From: an uncultured Chlorobiota bacterium
Lineage (GTDB): Bacteria; Bacteroidota; Kapaibacteriia; OLB7
Direction: 5' to 3'
Assembly: GCA_946481475.1 (NCBI GenBank)
Contig: CAMLOB010000080.1
Location: forward strand, 1 to 11,164
Length of the DNA stretch: 11,164 nt
The first letter of the stretch is position 1; each line of letters opens with the position of its first letter. The translations under genes were made by a program, and so were the position numbers. The notes under the pieces were generated by a model, which saw nothing but the letters and a program-made list of their open reading frames with translations, did not search any database and had not been told where the DNA came from. Shown here one piece after another: positions 1-6,594 of this stretch.

Positions 1-616
1 TGCGGGGCTGATAGGGCATGATCCGGACATACTTCCCGCCGATCACGTAGCACCGGTAGTACTCCTCGAAATCGATGTCCTCCTGATAGGTCATGCAGAT
101 ATCCCCCGACTCGTTGTAGGCGTGGAAGAAATCATCTTCTCCTTCGATCCGGTAGACGTTCTTCCATCCGCCGCCGTCGAACGGCTTCATCCATCCGGGA
201 AAGCCGACGTACTCGAACATCTCCTCCCAGTTCAGCGGGTAGATCAGGTTCCGCATCGACTGACTGGTCGTGTTCGGCGGATGTTCCTTCGACGGGATCA
301 GCACGGTCTTCGGAACGGCCACGCCCAGCTTCTTTGCCAGCGTGTAGTTGAAGAACTTGTCGTCGGCCGACCACCAGAAGGGATTGTTGATAATGTGCGT
401 TCCGTTCAGGGCCGCATGTTTCAGCATGGCCCGATAGAAAGGTATATCCTGGGAGATACGATCAACGATGACCGTGTAGGGAAGGGGGTTGTCGAGCATG
501 ATTCCCCCCGTCTGCAATAGCTCGGCCCGGACGTTCTCCTCACGACGATTGATCGCCTCGACAAGAGCCGGCGGGAACGACTGCTCCATGCCGAAAAGGA
601 CTGCGATACTTTCCAT
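1..616 (-). CDS. ATP-grasp-like protein, C-terminally truncated by the window edge
   Basis: An open frame of 205 codons runs from ATG at 614-616 off the left edge without a stop, so the C-terminus is missing. The protein begins MESIAVLFGMEQSFPPALVE. The best motif is MKPFDGGGWKNV at residues 143-154. A lysine followed by a glycine-rich loop is typical of the ATP-binding part of ATP-grasp ligases (RimK / glutathione synthetase fold). Before it, residues 74-98 hold a HIINNPF segment and a YTLAKKLGV segment, like the pre-ATP-grasp region where such proteins pick out their substrate. No signal peptide or membrane segment is visible. Ligase activity is inferred from the fold; the substrate is unknown. 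An in-frame ATG at 662-664 would add 16 residues, but neither start has a clear ribosome binding site. I chose 616 because the hydrophobic first strand starts there. The gene is divergent from the amidase gene. Confidence 0.72.
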   Translation of the reverse strand, partial: MESIAVLFGMEQSFPPALVEAINRREENVRAELLQTGGIMLDNPLPYTVIVDRISQDIPFYRAMLKHAALNGTHIINNPFWWSADDKFFNYTLAKKLGVAVPKTVLIPSKEHPPNTTSQSMRNLIYPLNWEEMFEYVGFPGWMKPFDGGGWKNVYRIEGEDDFFHAYNESGDICMTYQEDIDFEEYYRCYVIGGKYVRIMPYQPR

Positions 617-872
617 AGACAGAATCCGATAATGGTTTTGAGACCCGGATGAATCGGGTAACATGAAGCCGGTCGGCGGGTGATGAAACTCATCCGGGTT
701 TTGTGGTTCGTTGCACACTCTCAGGGTTTGTAGGCAATGTTATGAATAACTTAGTGAAGATCAAAGGGAGGGAATGGGAAAATCCTCATGTTGCCGATTC
801 GTAGAAGCCGGAAGCGTACCGGTCTCTGCGAACTCCCCCTCCCTCTCCTCCGTTCAGTCAACCGAGACGCCT
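617..872. other. Divergent intergenic region between ATP-grasp-like gene and amidase gene
   Basis: This 256-base stretch lies between two divergently read genes and must hold promoters for both. I see no convincing -35/-10 pair. A purine-rich GGGAGGG run at 766-772 sits only one base before an ATG at 774, which is too close for a normal ribosome binding site. That ATG is in frame with the amidase and would add 33 residues ahead of its signal peptide. I see no RNA gene or strong hairpin here. Confidence 0.4.
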
Positions 873-2051
873 ATGCATCGAAGAATCCGACACAGAACCT
901 TCCCCCTGCTGGCCCTTCCGTTGCTGCTTTGCACCCTTGTCCCCACATCGGCAGGCAACGGGGGGAAACGGGAGTCCGTCACGCTGCGCGACATTACCGT
1001 CACTCCCCTCGACGACGCCGCAACCGTCACATTTCTGGTGAACGGCCCGGTGAAAACCGTCGTCATCGAAAAGAAGGGGACGGACATCGCCCAGGTCCGG
1101 ATGAAGAGCATGAAGGCCGACGACAAAGCCCTGAACTCCGCACTGCCGAAACCGGGAGTCGTCTCGGTAAAGGCCCACATCGAACGAACCGATGTTCTGG
1201 TAACCGATGTCCGTTTTACCCGCGAGGTCCGGTCGATGAGCGTGATTCGCCGCGACTCCTCCAAAGTCACCGTCAAGGTCAGTCTCGGCCGGCAGATCTC
1301 CGGAACGCAGAGAGAACAGGGGAACACCGGAGGAGAGGCCACGCGCAAGTTGACAACGATTGTGATCGACGCCGGGCATGGAGGAAAAGACCCCGGGGCA
1401 ATCGGCATCGGCGGTGTCCAGGAGAAGGCGATCACCCTCTCGGTGGCAAAGAAGCTGCGCGATGAACTGAAAGCGAATATGCCCGGGGTGAAGATCGTGA
1501 TGACGCGGGAGAATGATTCGTTTGTGGAGCTTTACAAACGGGGCGAGATCGCCAACAGGAACCACGGACAGCTCTTCATTTCGATCCACTGCAACTCGAT
1601 GCCGGAGAAGCCCCACCCGGCCACAGGCTTCGAGTGCTGGATACTCCGTCCCGGCAGAAGCGAGGATGCCGCCCGCGTCGCCTCGCGGGAGAACGATGCG
1701 ATTCAGTACGAGTCGAACAGAAAACGCTACGACAGTCTCGACGCCGAAATCGCCATTCTCGGTAGTCTGGCGCAAAGCGCCTCGGCCCGCTACAGCGAAC
1801 AGCTTGCCTCGGACATCCAGGCGGCCATGCGTTCGGATACCCCGTTGAAGGATCGGGGAATACACCAGGCCGGGTTCTATGTTCTGGTGGGAGCATCGAT
1901 GCCGGCGGTCCTTGTGGAACTCGGTTACGTCAGCAACGAGCACGACGTGAAGAAACTGAAAAGTTCTTCCGAGCAGCGGAAGCTGGCGAAGGCTCTGGCA
2001 AAAGGGATCGGAAATTTCGGAAAGACCTACGAGGAATCGCTGCAGAACTGA
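873..2051 (+). CDS. N-acetylmuramoyl-L-alanine amidase (AMIN + Amidase_3)
   Basis: Periplasmic zinc amidase that cuts the bond between N-acetylmuramic acid and the stem peptide of peptidoglycan, as AmiA/AmiC enzymes do during cell separation. From the ATG at 873 it is 392 residues. A basic N-terminus and hydrophobic stretch (about 9-24) ending near PTSAG form a signal peptide. An AMIN-like domain follows at about 34-140 (starts near LRDITVTPL); this domain type targets amidases to the septum. The catalytic domain runs from about 160 to 385. Its zinc ligands are visible: H169 in IDAGHGGKDPG, E184 in QEKAITL and H239 in SIHCNS; the catalytic E349 lies in VLVELGYVSN. The domain order and length fit the AmiC type. 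An in-frame ATG at 774 is less likely because it would bury the signal peptide. It converges on the L,D-transpeptidase gene; the two share a substrate but not a transcript. Confidence 0.93.
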   Translation: MHRRIRHRTFPLLALPLLLCTLVPTSAGNGGKRESVTLRDITVTPLDDAATVTFLVNGPVKTVVIEKKGTDIAQVRMKSMKADDKALNSALPKPGVVSVKAHIERTDVLVTDVRFTREVRSMSVIRRDSSKVTVKVSLGRQISGTQREQGNTGGEATRKLTTIVIDAGHGGKDPGAIGIGGVQEKAITLSVAKKLRDELKANMPGVKIVMTRENDSFVELYKRGEIANRNHGQLFISIHCNSMPEKPHPATGFECWILRPGRSEDAARVASRENDAIQYESNRKRYDSLDAEIAILGSLAQSASARYSEQLASDIQAAMRSDTPLKDRGIHQAGFYVLVGASMPAVLVELGYVSNEHDVKKLKSSSEQRKLAKALAKGIGNFGKTYEESLQN

Positions 2052-2106
2052 CCGTTAAGGAACGCCCCTATAGAACCGAAGAGAGATCGACAACGCCGGG
2101 ACGGAA

Positions 2107-2946
2107 TCAGCGGACCTCTGCAATCCGGGGCAATCCGATCATCTCCGGCACCCGCTGGCGCGGGATACGGCTCTTCGATCCGGCATCGATATGCCAGCTT
2201 ACCCGCGTTCCGGCGATGTGAACCAGAGGGGGTTCCGACGTCTCGAAGAGATTCCCCGCATAGAGCGCATCGATACGCCCGTCGCCGAGATTCCGCATCC
2301 GGGCCGTCGTCGAGTCGATGACGAATGCATCCGTCGTGTCGGCCGGATCGCAGAAAGCGATCACCCGTGCCGGATCACCGTTGTGAACAATGATGGGGGC
2401 ACCGACGTGAACCATGGCGTACATCTCCCTGATCTGCTCCCGCGACATCCGCATGCAGCCGTGCGACGAAGGGCGGACGCCGAGATAGCCGTAGTATCCC
2501 GACCCGTCCAGTCCGTGAAAACCTACGCCGCCGTAGACACCGATCCAGTGGTGCAGCCTGGCATCGTTGAACTGTCGGCTGATCGCCATCGGCGTTTTGT
2601 ACTGCACGGTGAAGATGCCGGTCGGCGTCGCCATCCCCTCGCTGATGAAGGGAGTGCCGCTGGAGATCAGGAAGGTCCGGGAGCTGCCGTTCCGGTTGCG
2701 GACGGTGACGTTCTGCTTGCCGAGATCGACATCCAGATAAATCGAGTCGGTGGTGTAGAGCGTATCCCGCACATCCAGATGGCTCTGGATCAGCCGGGCC
2801 GGACGCAGACCGTGCGTCGGTTCCACCGGATCGCTCCCGGCAATCCGGTTCGCATCGTTGTCGGCGCTGCCGATCGACAGGAAGGCAAAGACTCCGACCA
2901 GAAGGATCAGACCGATCGCTCCGAATGTCCCGTGTTGATTCTTCAT
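2107..2946 (-). CDS. L,D-transpeptidase (YkuD family), membrane-anchored
   Basis: YkuD-fold cysteine transpeptidase, a family that makes 3-3 cross-links in peptidoglycan or attaches proteins to it, acting outside the inner membrane. From the ATG at 2944-2946 it has 279 residues. Residues about 8-27 (FGAIGLILLVGVFAFLSIG) form a signal anchor or uncleaved signal peptide. The YkuD domain covers about 67-190. The family motif is clear: H144 in GFHGLDG, then S161-H162-G163-C164-M-R166 in PSSHGCMRM, with C164 as nucleophile. About 90 further residues follow with no recognised domain; this tail lies after the catalytic core and may be a lid or substrate-binding region. An in-frame ATG at 2998-3000 would add 18 residues; neither start has a good Shine-Dalgarno, so the start is uncertain. 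The gene is divergent from the unknown gene at 3168. Confidence 0.88.
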   Translation of the reverse strand: MKNQHGTFGAIGLILLVGVFAFLSIGSADNDANRIAGSDPVEPTHGLRPARLIQSHLDVRDTLYTTDSIYLDVDLGKQNVTVRNRNGSSRTFLISSGTPFISEGMATPTGIFTVQYKTPMAISRQFNDARLHHWIGVYGGVGFHGLDGSGYYGYLGVRPSSHGCMRMSREQIREMYAMVHVGAPIIVHNGDPARVIAFCDPADTTDAFVIDSTTARMRNLGDGRIDALYAGNLFETSEPPLVHIAGTRVSWHIDAGSKSRIPRQRVPEMIGLPRIAEVR

Positions 2947-3026
2947 ATAACTAACGTGCGATTCCACGGAGATTGATCGGGAAAGGGAATTCCCGTACAT
3001 ACTGCAGGACGTGTGAACAACGCGGG

Positions 3027-3055
3027 AATATAGTGTGAAAGGATGGAATTATCGA
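3027..3055 (-). promoter_or_regulatory. Possible promoter of the L,D-transpeptidase gene
   Basis: Read on the minus strand, a TATATT hexamer (3027-3032) lies 18 bases after TTCGAT (3051-3056 region), a poor match to TTGACA. The -10 is good and the -35 weak. The site lies about 25 bases before the longer possible start at 3000 and about 80 before the preferred start at 2946. This is a pattern match only. Confidence 0.25.
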
Positions 3056-3101
3056 AAGGGAAAATGCGTTACGATTTCCATACCGGCACGACCTGTAGTC
3101 G

Positions 3102-3129
3102 TTTGGGGAGACCCGGTTCCGTAAATTTG
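3102..3129 (+). promoter_or_regulatory. Candidate Bacteroidetes-type promoter for the gene at 3168
   Basis: TAAATTTG at 3122-3129 matches exactly the TAnnTTTG -7 element known from Bacteroidetes. A TTTG at 3102-3105 could be the -33 element, but the gap is 16 bases, shorter than the usual 19-21. It lies about 40 bases before the ATG at 3168, a sensible distance. Support is from one site only. Confidence 0.4.
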
Positions 3130-3167
3130 TAGGATTGAGACCCGTACAACATCACAGAGAGAAGAAC

Positions 3168-4037
3168 ATGCTCGCAAATTCATATCTGATTATCGGCCCT
3201 CACGGTCCGTCGGACATCGCCTCGGCGGCGATAACGCAGCGTCATACGATCCCGCTGATCTGGGCTTTTCTTGCCGGTGCGGACGGAGCCCGATTTGTTG
3301 AGGAAGACGGAGAGTACTATTTCGCCCTGAACGTCGATGACGGACTGAAGATTCTCGACCGTGGAATGTCCGCATGGAACTACAACACGTATTTCCGGGA
3401 CATGTTCGCCCCGGTCGGCATCTTCCGCAAGTGGCTTCAGGATTACCGACCGGAGACGCCGGTCTATATCAACGTCACGGAGTTGATCCAGCGCTCCCCC
3501 ACACCGGAACAGGACATGGAATCGCTCAGGAATCTGGGCGAAAAAGTGCGCGAGGCGTTCGGCAATATCGAGGACCAGGAGTTCACCCACTTTATCAACG
3601 ATCTGCGGGCCATGGCCCATCCGTTCATCACCGTGCCGATTACCGGCGACCGTGAGCGGGACGCCTACATCCTCACATTCGAGGTGCGGGACACTGCAAG
3701 CGTGGAGGCGGAGATGGCCCTGCAGATGATCGGTGTCGACCGGAACAAGTCCCTGCTGAGGGCGGCCACCGCAACACTCCCGAAACTTATGCCGGATGAC
3801 GACGCCTCGGAACTCCTGCCGAAGAAGGAACCGCGCGAGGACGATTCGTTCTTCACCGTCCTCTTCGCTCCGGAGAACGTCGATCTCAAGAAGTTCTTCG
3901 TCGACAATCTGGGAATGACGCTCGACCGGGAAACTCCCCGCTTCCTTTTTCTTGAACACAAGGGGGAGCGCCTGAAAATCATCAAGCTGGCCAAACCGGT
4001 TGCCCGACGGGTGGAAGAAGAGATGGAGAATCTTTGA
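3168..4037 (+). CDS. Conserved-looking soluble protein of unknown family, 289 residues
   Basis: I do not recognise the family. The ATG at 3168 follows a purine-rich AGAGAGAAG stretch and is preferred over a TTG 33 bases upstream. The protein has no signal peptide and no membrane segment, so it should be cytoplasmic. It contains no cysteine. The N-terminal part (1-205) begins with SYLIIGPHGPSDIASAA and has the aromatic stretch WNYNTYFRDMF at 70-80. A charged, proline-containing linker (about 205-227, with DDDASELLPKKEPREDD) leads to a C-terminal part of about 60 residues rich in alternating hydrophobic residues (FFTVLFAPENVDLKKFFVDN). Codon use looks like that of the neighbours. It is a single gene with its own promoter candidate and a strong terminator behind it, so the context does not tell its function. 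No enzyme motif is visible. Confidence 0.82.
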   Translation: MLANSYLIIGPHGPSDIASAAITQRHTIPLIWAFLAGADGARFVEEDGEYYFALNVDDGLKILDRGMSAWNYNTYFRDMFAPVGIFRKWLQDYRPETPVYINVTELIQRSPTPEQDMESLRNLGEKVREAFGNIEDQEFTHFINDLRAMAHPFITVPITGDRERDAYILTFEVRDTASVEAEMALQMIGVDRNKSLLRAATATLPKLMPDDDASELLPKKEPREDDSFFTVLFAPENVDLKKFFVDNLGMTLDRETPRFLFLEHKGERLKIIKLAKPVARRVEEEMENL

Positions 4038-4093
4038 AGAGCGGGTCCTGTTGAGACCGGACGGTAACGGTCATTCCGGAATGAAGCCAAACG

Positions 4094-4135
4094 AAAGCGG
4101 CGAGATACCCCTGACCGGGACGTCTCGCCGCTTTT
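4094..4135. terminator. Bidirectional intrinsic terminator
   Basis: A perfect 12-base-pair stem, AAAGCGGCGAGA (4094-4105) with TCTCGCCGCTTT (4123-4134), encloses a 17-base loop. On the plus strand it ends in TTTT; on the minus strand it ends in CTTTCGTTTGG. It sits between the convergent unknown gene (ends 4037) and the GIY-YIG gene (ends 4184) and probably stops transcription from both. Confidence 0.88.
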
Positions 4136-4183
4136 CAGATATTTGATGGGTGTTGTCGGAAATAGCCGATAACGACCGGGGGG

Positions 4184-4453
4184 TCACTTGTCGCCGCTGC
4201 CGGGGCGGGAGTTGATTCTGCTGGAATAGAGAAAGCGGATTCCCTTCTCCTGATCCTCCAGACTGCGAAGATACTGGACACGGTTCTTCGCCTCATCCAT
4301 ACCGTTGCAGATCTCGACGTAGACACATTCCCATGGGGCATCGGAAATCGTCAGCCGACGGGACGACGCCACGCGCCGCGCCAGATCGGCCGTAGCGCCG
4401 ACGGAATGCTTGCCGGTGAGGGTGCTTCTCATTACATACACATACGCAGACAT
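4184..4453 (-). CDS. Small GIY-YIG-like protein with degenerate active site
   Basis: An 89-residue protein whose size and layout match single-domain GIY-YIG proteins of the YhbQ/UPF0213 type. The pattern is visible: a YVYVMRS first strand (4-10), GKHSVGATADLARRV (14-28), PWECVYVEIC (40-49), then a helix EAKNRVQYLRS (54-64) and IRFLYSS. Active relatives usually have YVYIL.S, then YIG.T.DL..R, PW.LVY.E, EA..RE..LK. Here the tyrosine of the YIG triplet is serine (S17). The glutamate expected in the last helix is valine or glutamine (V59/Q60). The arginine-containing DLARR is kept. It is therefore probably not an active nuclease, though it may still fold and bind DNA or RNA. The ATG at 4451-4453 is chosen because a clear GGAGG precedes it. 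tRNA-Gly lies 70 bases upstream on the same strand and may share its transcript. Confidence 0.8.
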   Translation of the reverse strand: MSAYVYVMRSTLTGKHSVGATADLARRVASSRRLTISDAPWECVYVEICNGMDEAKNRVQYLRSLEDQEKGIRFLYSSRINSRPGSGDK

Positions 4454-4458
4454 ACGTT

Positions 4459-4464
4459 CCCTCC
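4459..4464 (-). promoter_or_regulatory. Strong Shine-Dalgarno for the GIY-YIG-like gene
   Basis: GGAGGG on the minus strand lies 5-6 bases before the ATG at 4453. It decides this start over the in-frame ATG at 4471, and it is the best ribosome binding site in the window. Confidence 0.75.
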
Positions 4465-4523
4465 ACATCATTATGTTCTCTGGTCTGGACCCGACACGTA
4501 CCGGACACAGGTACGCTCACCTG

Positions 4524-4595
4524 AGCGGGAGACGGGGATCGAACCCGCGACGTCAAGCTTGGGAAGCTTGCATTCTACCACTGAATTACTCCCGC
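4524..4595 (-). tRNA. tRNA-Gly, anticodon CCC
   Basis: The reverse complement folds into a full cloverleaf. The acceptor stem is GCGGGAG/CTCCCGC, the D stem ATTC/GAAT with loop AGTGGTA, and the anticodon stem CAAGC/GCTTG with loop TTCCCAA, giving anticodon CCC. The T stem is GCGGG/CCCGT around TTCGATC. The body is 71 bases plus a U discriminator, normal for tRNA-Gly. The 3' CCA is not encoded. It reads GGG glycine codons. Confidence 0.95.
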
Positions 4596-4605
4596 ATGGC
4601 ATATA

Positions 4606-4640
4606 TTCGGTGTTTTCGGAACCGGGGCTTGCCCACCGAA
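4606..4640. repeat. Inverted repeat upstream of tRNA-Gly
   Basis: TTCGGTG (4606-4612) is perfectly complementary to CACCGAA (4634-4640), with a small inner GGG/CCC match. It lies in the space between the tRNA (minus) and the mutT gene (plus). There is no useful T-run for either strand, so I do not call it a terminator. It could be a regulatory hairpin or chance. Confidence 0.3.
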
Positions 4641-4724
4641 AAACAAGCTGAAATCTACCATTGTCACGCACGGAAAACAAGCGAAGAGAGAAAAAAATCT
4701 ATCACCGACTATTGCAGGGATTTC

Positions 4725-5144
4725 ATGGAAAAACAGAGGATTATCGCCGTTTCGGTCGGACTGATCTTTGACGCCGGGGGACGGGTGCTGATGGGGCGGC
4801 GCCCCGAACACAAGAGCTACCCGTTGCAGTGGGAATTTCCCGGAGGGAAAGTAGAGACCGGAGAGACATCGGTTGAGGGACTCCGCCGGGAGCTTCGCGA
4901 GGAGCTCGGCATCATCTCGGCGGACGAACGGCTGCACCATACCGAGACGACCACCTATTCCGACGGACGGACCTATCGCGTGGAGTACTTTGCGATCAAC
5001 GCATGGGAGGGGACGATCCGAAACCGGGAGTTCGCCGGGATCGCCTGGGTTCATCCGGCCGATTTCGGAGAGTACGAGATTCTTGAGGGGAACCGGAGAA
5101 TCTGTGCGAGGTTGGTGGAGGAGAAGGGCTCCTCGTGTCAATAG
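4725..5144 (+). CDS. mutT: MutT-like NUDIX hydrolase
   Basis: NUDIX pyrophosphohydrolase of 139 residues, a normal MutT length. The family clears oxidised nucleotides such as 8-oxo-dGTP from the pool by releasing pyrophosphate, needing Mg or Mn. The NUDIX box is perfect at residues 41-63: G41, E47, R55-E56, E59-E60 and G62, matching the pattern Gx5Ex7REUxEExGU. The preceding LQWEFPGGK (34-42) is characteristic of the MutT branch. The ATG at 4725 follows AGGGA at 4716-4720, a good ribosome binding site. The frame stays open far upstream, but that part crosses the tRNA gene on the other strand and is not coding. It stands alone, convergent with the metal operon. The exact substrate cannot be read from sequence; related NUDIX enzymes act on other nucleotides. 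Confidence 0.9.
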   Translation: MEKQRIIAVSVGLIFDAGGRVLMGRRPEHKSYPLQWEFPGGKVETGETSVEGLRRELREELGIISADERLHHTETTTYSDGRTYRVEYFAINAWEGTIRNREFAGIAWVHPADFGEYEILEGNRRICARLVEEKGSSCQ

Positions 5145-5204
5145 GACACAGGTGACACAGATTGGACGGATCGACACGGATCTGATCCGTTCAATCCGTG
5201 TACG
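5145..5204. repeat. Short direct and inverted repeats between convergent genes
   Basis: GACACAG occurs at 5145-5151 and 5154-5160. ACGGATC occurs at 5166-5172 and 5176-5182. An inverted pair ACACGGAT (5174-5181) / ATCCGTGT (5194-5201) can form an 8-base-pair hairpin with a 12-base loop. Alternatively, 5176-5190 is a near-perfect palindrome. It fills the gap between the ends of the mutT gene and the YkgJ-family gene. No T-run follows, so a Rho-independent terminator is not shown, although the hairpin may serve to end transcription. Confidence 0.6.
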
Positions 5205-5222
5205 ATTTCATCGGGCACTCCC

Positions 5223-5621
5223 CTACTCATCCGCATCGACCAGCACCCGGATCTCCACAACGGGAACAAACGCCGGGTCGTCCTGCTGCTTCCGCTCGTA
5301 CTGGAGAATGTCGTAGTAGACGCAACGGTTGCCGCTATGGACCGGCCATTCGCGACAGGTGTCCGGCCGGGCGTCGTAGATGGTGCAGAGCCGGGTGGTC
5401 TGGTTGAGAAAGTAGCAGGTCTCTTCAAAGATCAGATCTTTCTTCCGCCTCAGCGCCCGATGGCCGTCCACCATATGGGTGAACTTTTCCTTCGCCTCCT
5501 CCGGCGTCAGTCCGAAGTGTTTGGCCAGCCGCTTGATGTCTTTCTTCCAGACGTCGACACGGTCGTAAATCGAACAGCAGTATCCGACACAGTCGGTACA
5601 GTCATATTTCAGTTTTCCCAC
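5223..5621 (-). CDS. YkgJ-family cysteine-cluster protein (putative Zn/Fe binding)
   Basis: A 132-residue protein starting with GTG at 5619-5621. It carries the CxxCxxxCC signature at its N-terminus (C8, C11, C15, C16) and four more cysteines (C69, C79, C89, C100), the layout of the YkgJ/PF03692 family (putative zinc- or iron-chelating domain). The typical RPDTCREWP segment surrounds C89. No export signal is seen, so it is cytoplasmic. Its biochemical role is not established for the family. It begins 12 bases after the stop of the second permease gene, so it is very probably the last gene of the metal-uptake operon. That places a cysteine-rich metal-binding protein downstream of a metal importer, in keeping with handling the imported ion, but this is inference. 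Confidence 0.88.
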   Translation of the reverse strand: MGKLKYDCTDCVGYCCSIYDRVDVWKKDIKRLAKHFGLTPEEAKEKFTHMVDGHRALRRKKDLIFEETCYFLNQTTRLCTIYDARPDTCREWPVHSGNRCVYYDILQYERKQQDDPAFVPVVEIRVLVDADE

Positions 5622-5633
5622 AGGTCTTTTCCG

Positions 5634-6551
5634 TTATATGTTCCCGATCGAAGGAAGTCCTTCCTCTTCGATCTCCGCTCCGGACCCCATCCGCCGTCTC
5701 CGAATCCGACGGGAGACGAGACCGTGCGTCGGCGAGAAGAAGAGAGCCAGAGCAAAGAGGAGACCGGAGACGACGGCCATCGCACCGGCAATCGAACCGT
5801 CAAGCACGGTTGCAAGATAATACCCGCCGACGGCAGATACCAGAGAAAGAAGAAGACCATAGATCAACATCAGGTGAAGTCGATCAGTCAGAAGCCAGGC
5901 AGTCGCCGGCGGGGCGATCAGCATGGCGACGACGAGAATCGCTCCGACCGACCAGAAGGCACCGACGGTGGTCAGCGAGACCATGCCCATCAGCGTGTAG
6001 TGCCAGAGGGTGGCGGAGATGCCCAGAGAGACGGCCAGCGAGGGATCGAACGAGGTGATCTTCAGTTCCTTGTAGCCGAGAAGAACGAAAAGAAGATTCA
6101 GCAGGAAGATGCCGCCGAGGGTCAGCACAGCAGAGGGGATATAGGCTCCGCCGATCGTAACGGTGTCAAAGGTAATGTAGGCGATCTCGCCGTAGAGGAC
6201 ACAGTCCTGATCGAGGTCAACCATGCCGGCAAAGCGTGATATCAGGATCACGCCGACGGCGAAGAGCCAGGTGAAGGTGACGCCGATCGAGGCGTCCTGC
6301 TGGAGGCGCCCCCGCCGGTGGAGCGTCTCGACGATGAAGGCGGTCAGCAGACCGAACCCGGCCGCTCCGAGAAGCATCGGGACGGAAGAACGACTGCCGC
6401 TCAGCAGAAAGGCGATCACAATGCCGGGCAGAACCGCATGACTGATCGCATCCCCAAGCATCGACATCTTCCGCAATACCAGAAACGTCCCGACCAGCGC
6501 ACAGGAGGCGCCGGCAAGCGTTCCGGTCAGTATGATCCAAAGGGCATCCAT
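5634..6551 (-). CDS. Metal ABC transporter permease, ABC-3 family (TroD-like, without regulator domain)
   Basis: Inner-membrane permease of 305 residues for divalent metal import, of the ZnuB/TroC/TroD/MntB family. About eight hydrophobic segments are visible. The family hallmark GDAISHAVLPGIV is at 33-45. The IAPPATAWLL segment (212-221) and the coupling region KELKITSFDPSLAVSLGI (161-178) also match the first permease in this window. A short basic and acidic cytoplasmic tail (280-305) ends the protein; it has no DtxR domain. A GGGAG about 11 bases before the ATG at 6551 may be its ribosome binding site. It presumably pairs as a heterodimer with the permease-regulator fusion at 7674-8969, as TroC and TroD do. 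It lies 43 bases after the outer-membrane protein gene and 12 bases before the YkgJ gene. Confidence 0.92.
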   Translation of the reverse strand: MDALWIILTGTLAGASCALVGTFLVLRKMSMLGDAISHAVLPGIVIAFLLSGSRSSVPMLLGAAGFGLLTAFIVETLHRRGRLQQDASIGVTFTWLFAVGVILISRFAGMVDLDQDCVLYGEIAYITFDTVTIGGAYIPSAVLTLGGIFLLNLLFVLLGYKELKITSFDPSLAVSLGISATLWHYTLMGMVSLTTVGAFWSVGAILVVAMLIAPPATAWLLTDRLHLMLIYGLLLSLVSAVGGYYLATVLDGSIAGAMAVVSGLLFALALFFSPTHGLVSRRIRRRRMGSGAEIEEEGLPSIGNI

Positions 6552-6594
6552 TGTTCTGATAACTCCCGGCAGGTTTGTTCAATCACATCTTCGG

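Noticed and set aside
774..872. Upstream ATG at 774 as start of the amidase, preceded by GGGAGGG
   Set aside because: The purine run is only one base from the ATG, and this start would put 33 hydrophilic residues before a typical signal peptide that begins at 873.
858..1943. Long minus-strand open frame of 361 codons across the amidase gene
   Set aside because: Its translation shows no family motif; the plus strand carries the AMIN/Amidase_3 motifs and zinc ligands in this interval.
4410..4724. N-terminal extension of the NUDIX protein across the tRNA gene
   Set aside because: The NUDIX fold begins right after the ATG at 4725, which has a good ribosome binding site; the upstream frame runs through the tRNA gene.
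5174..5201. Rho-independent terminator
   Set aside because: The hairpin is real, but no T-run follows on either strand, so I list it only as a repeat.
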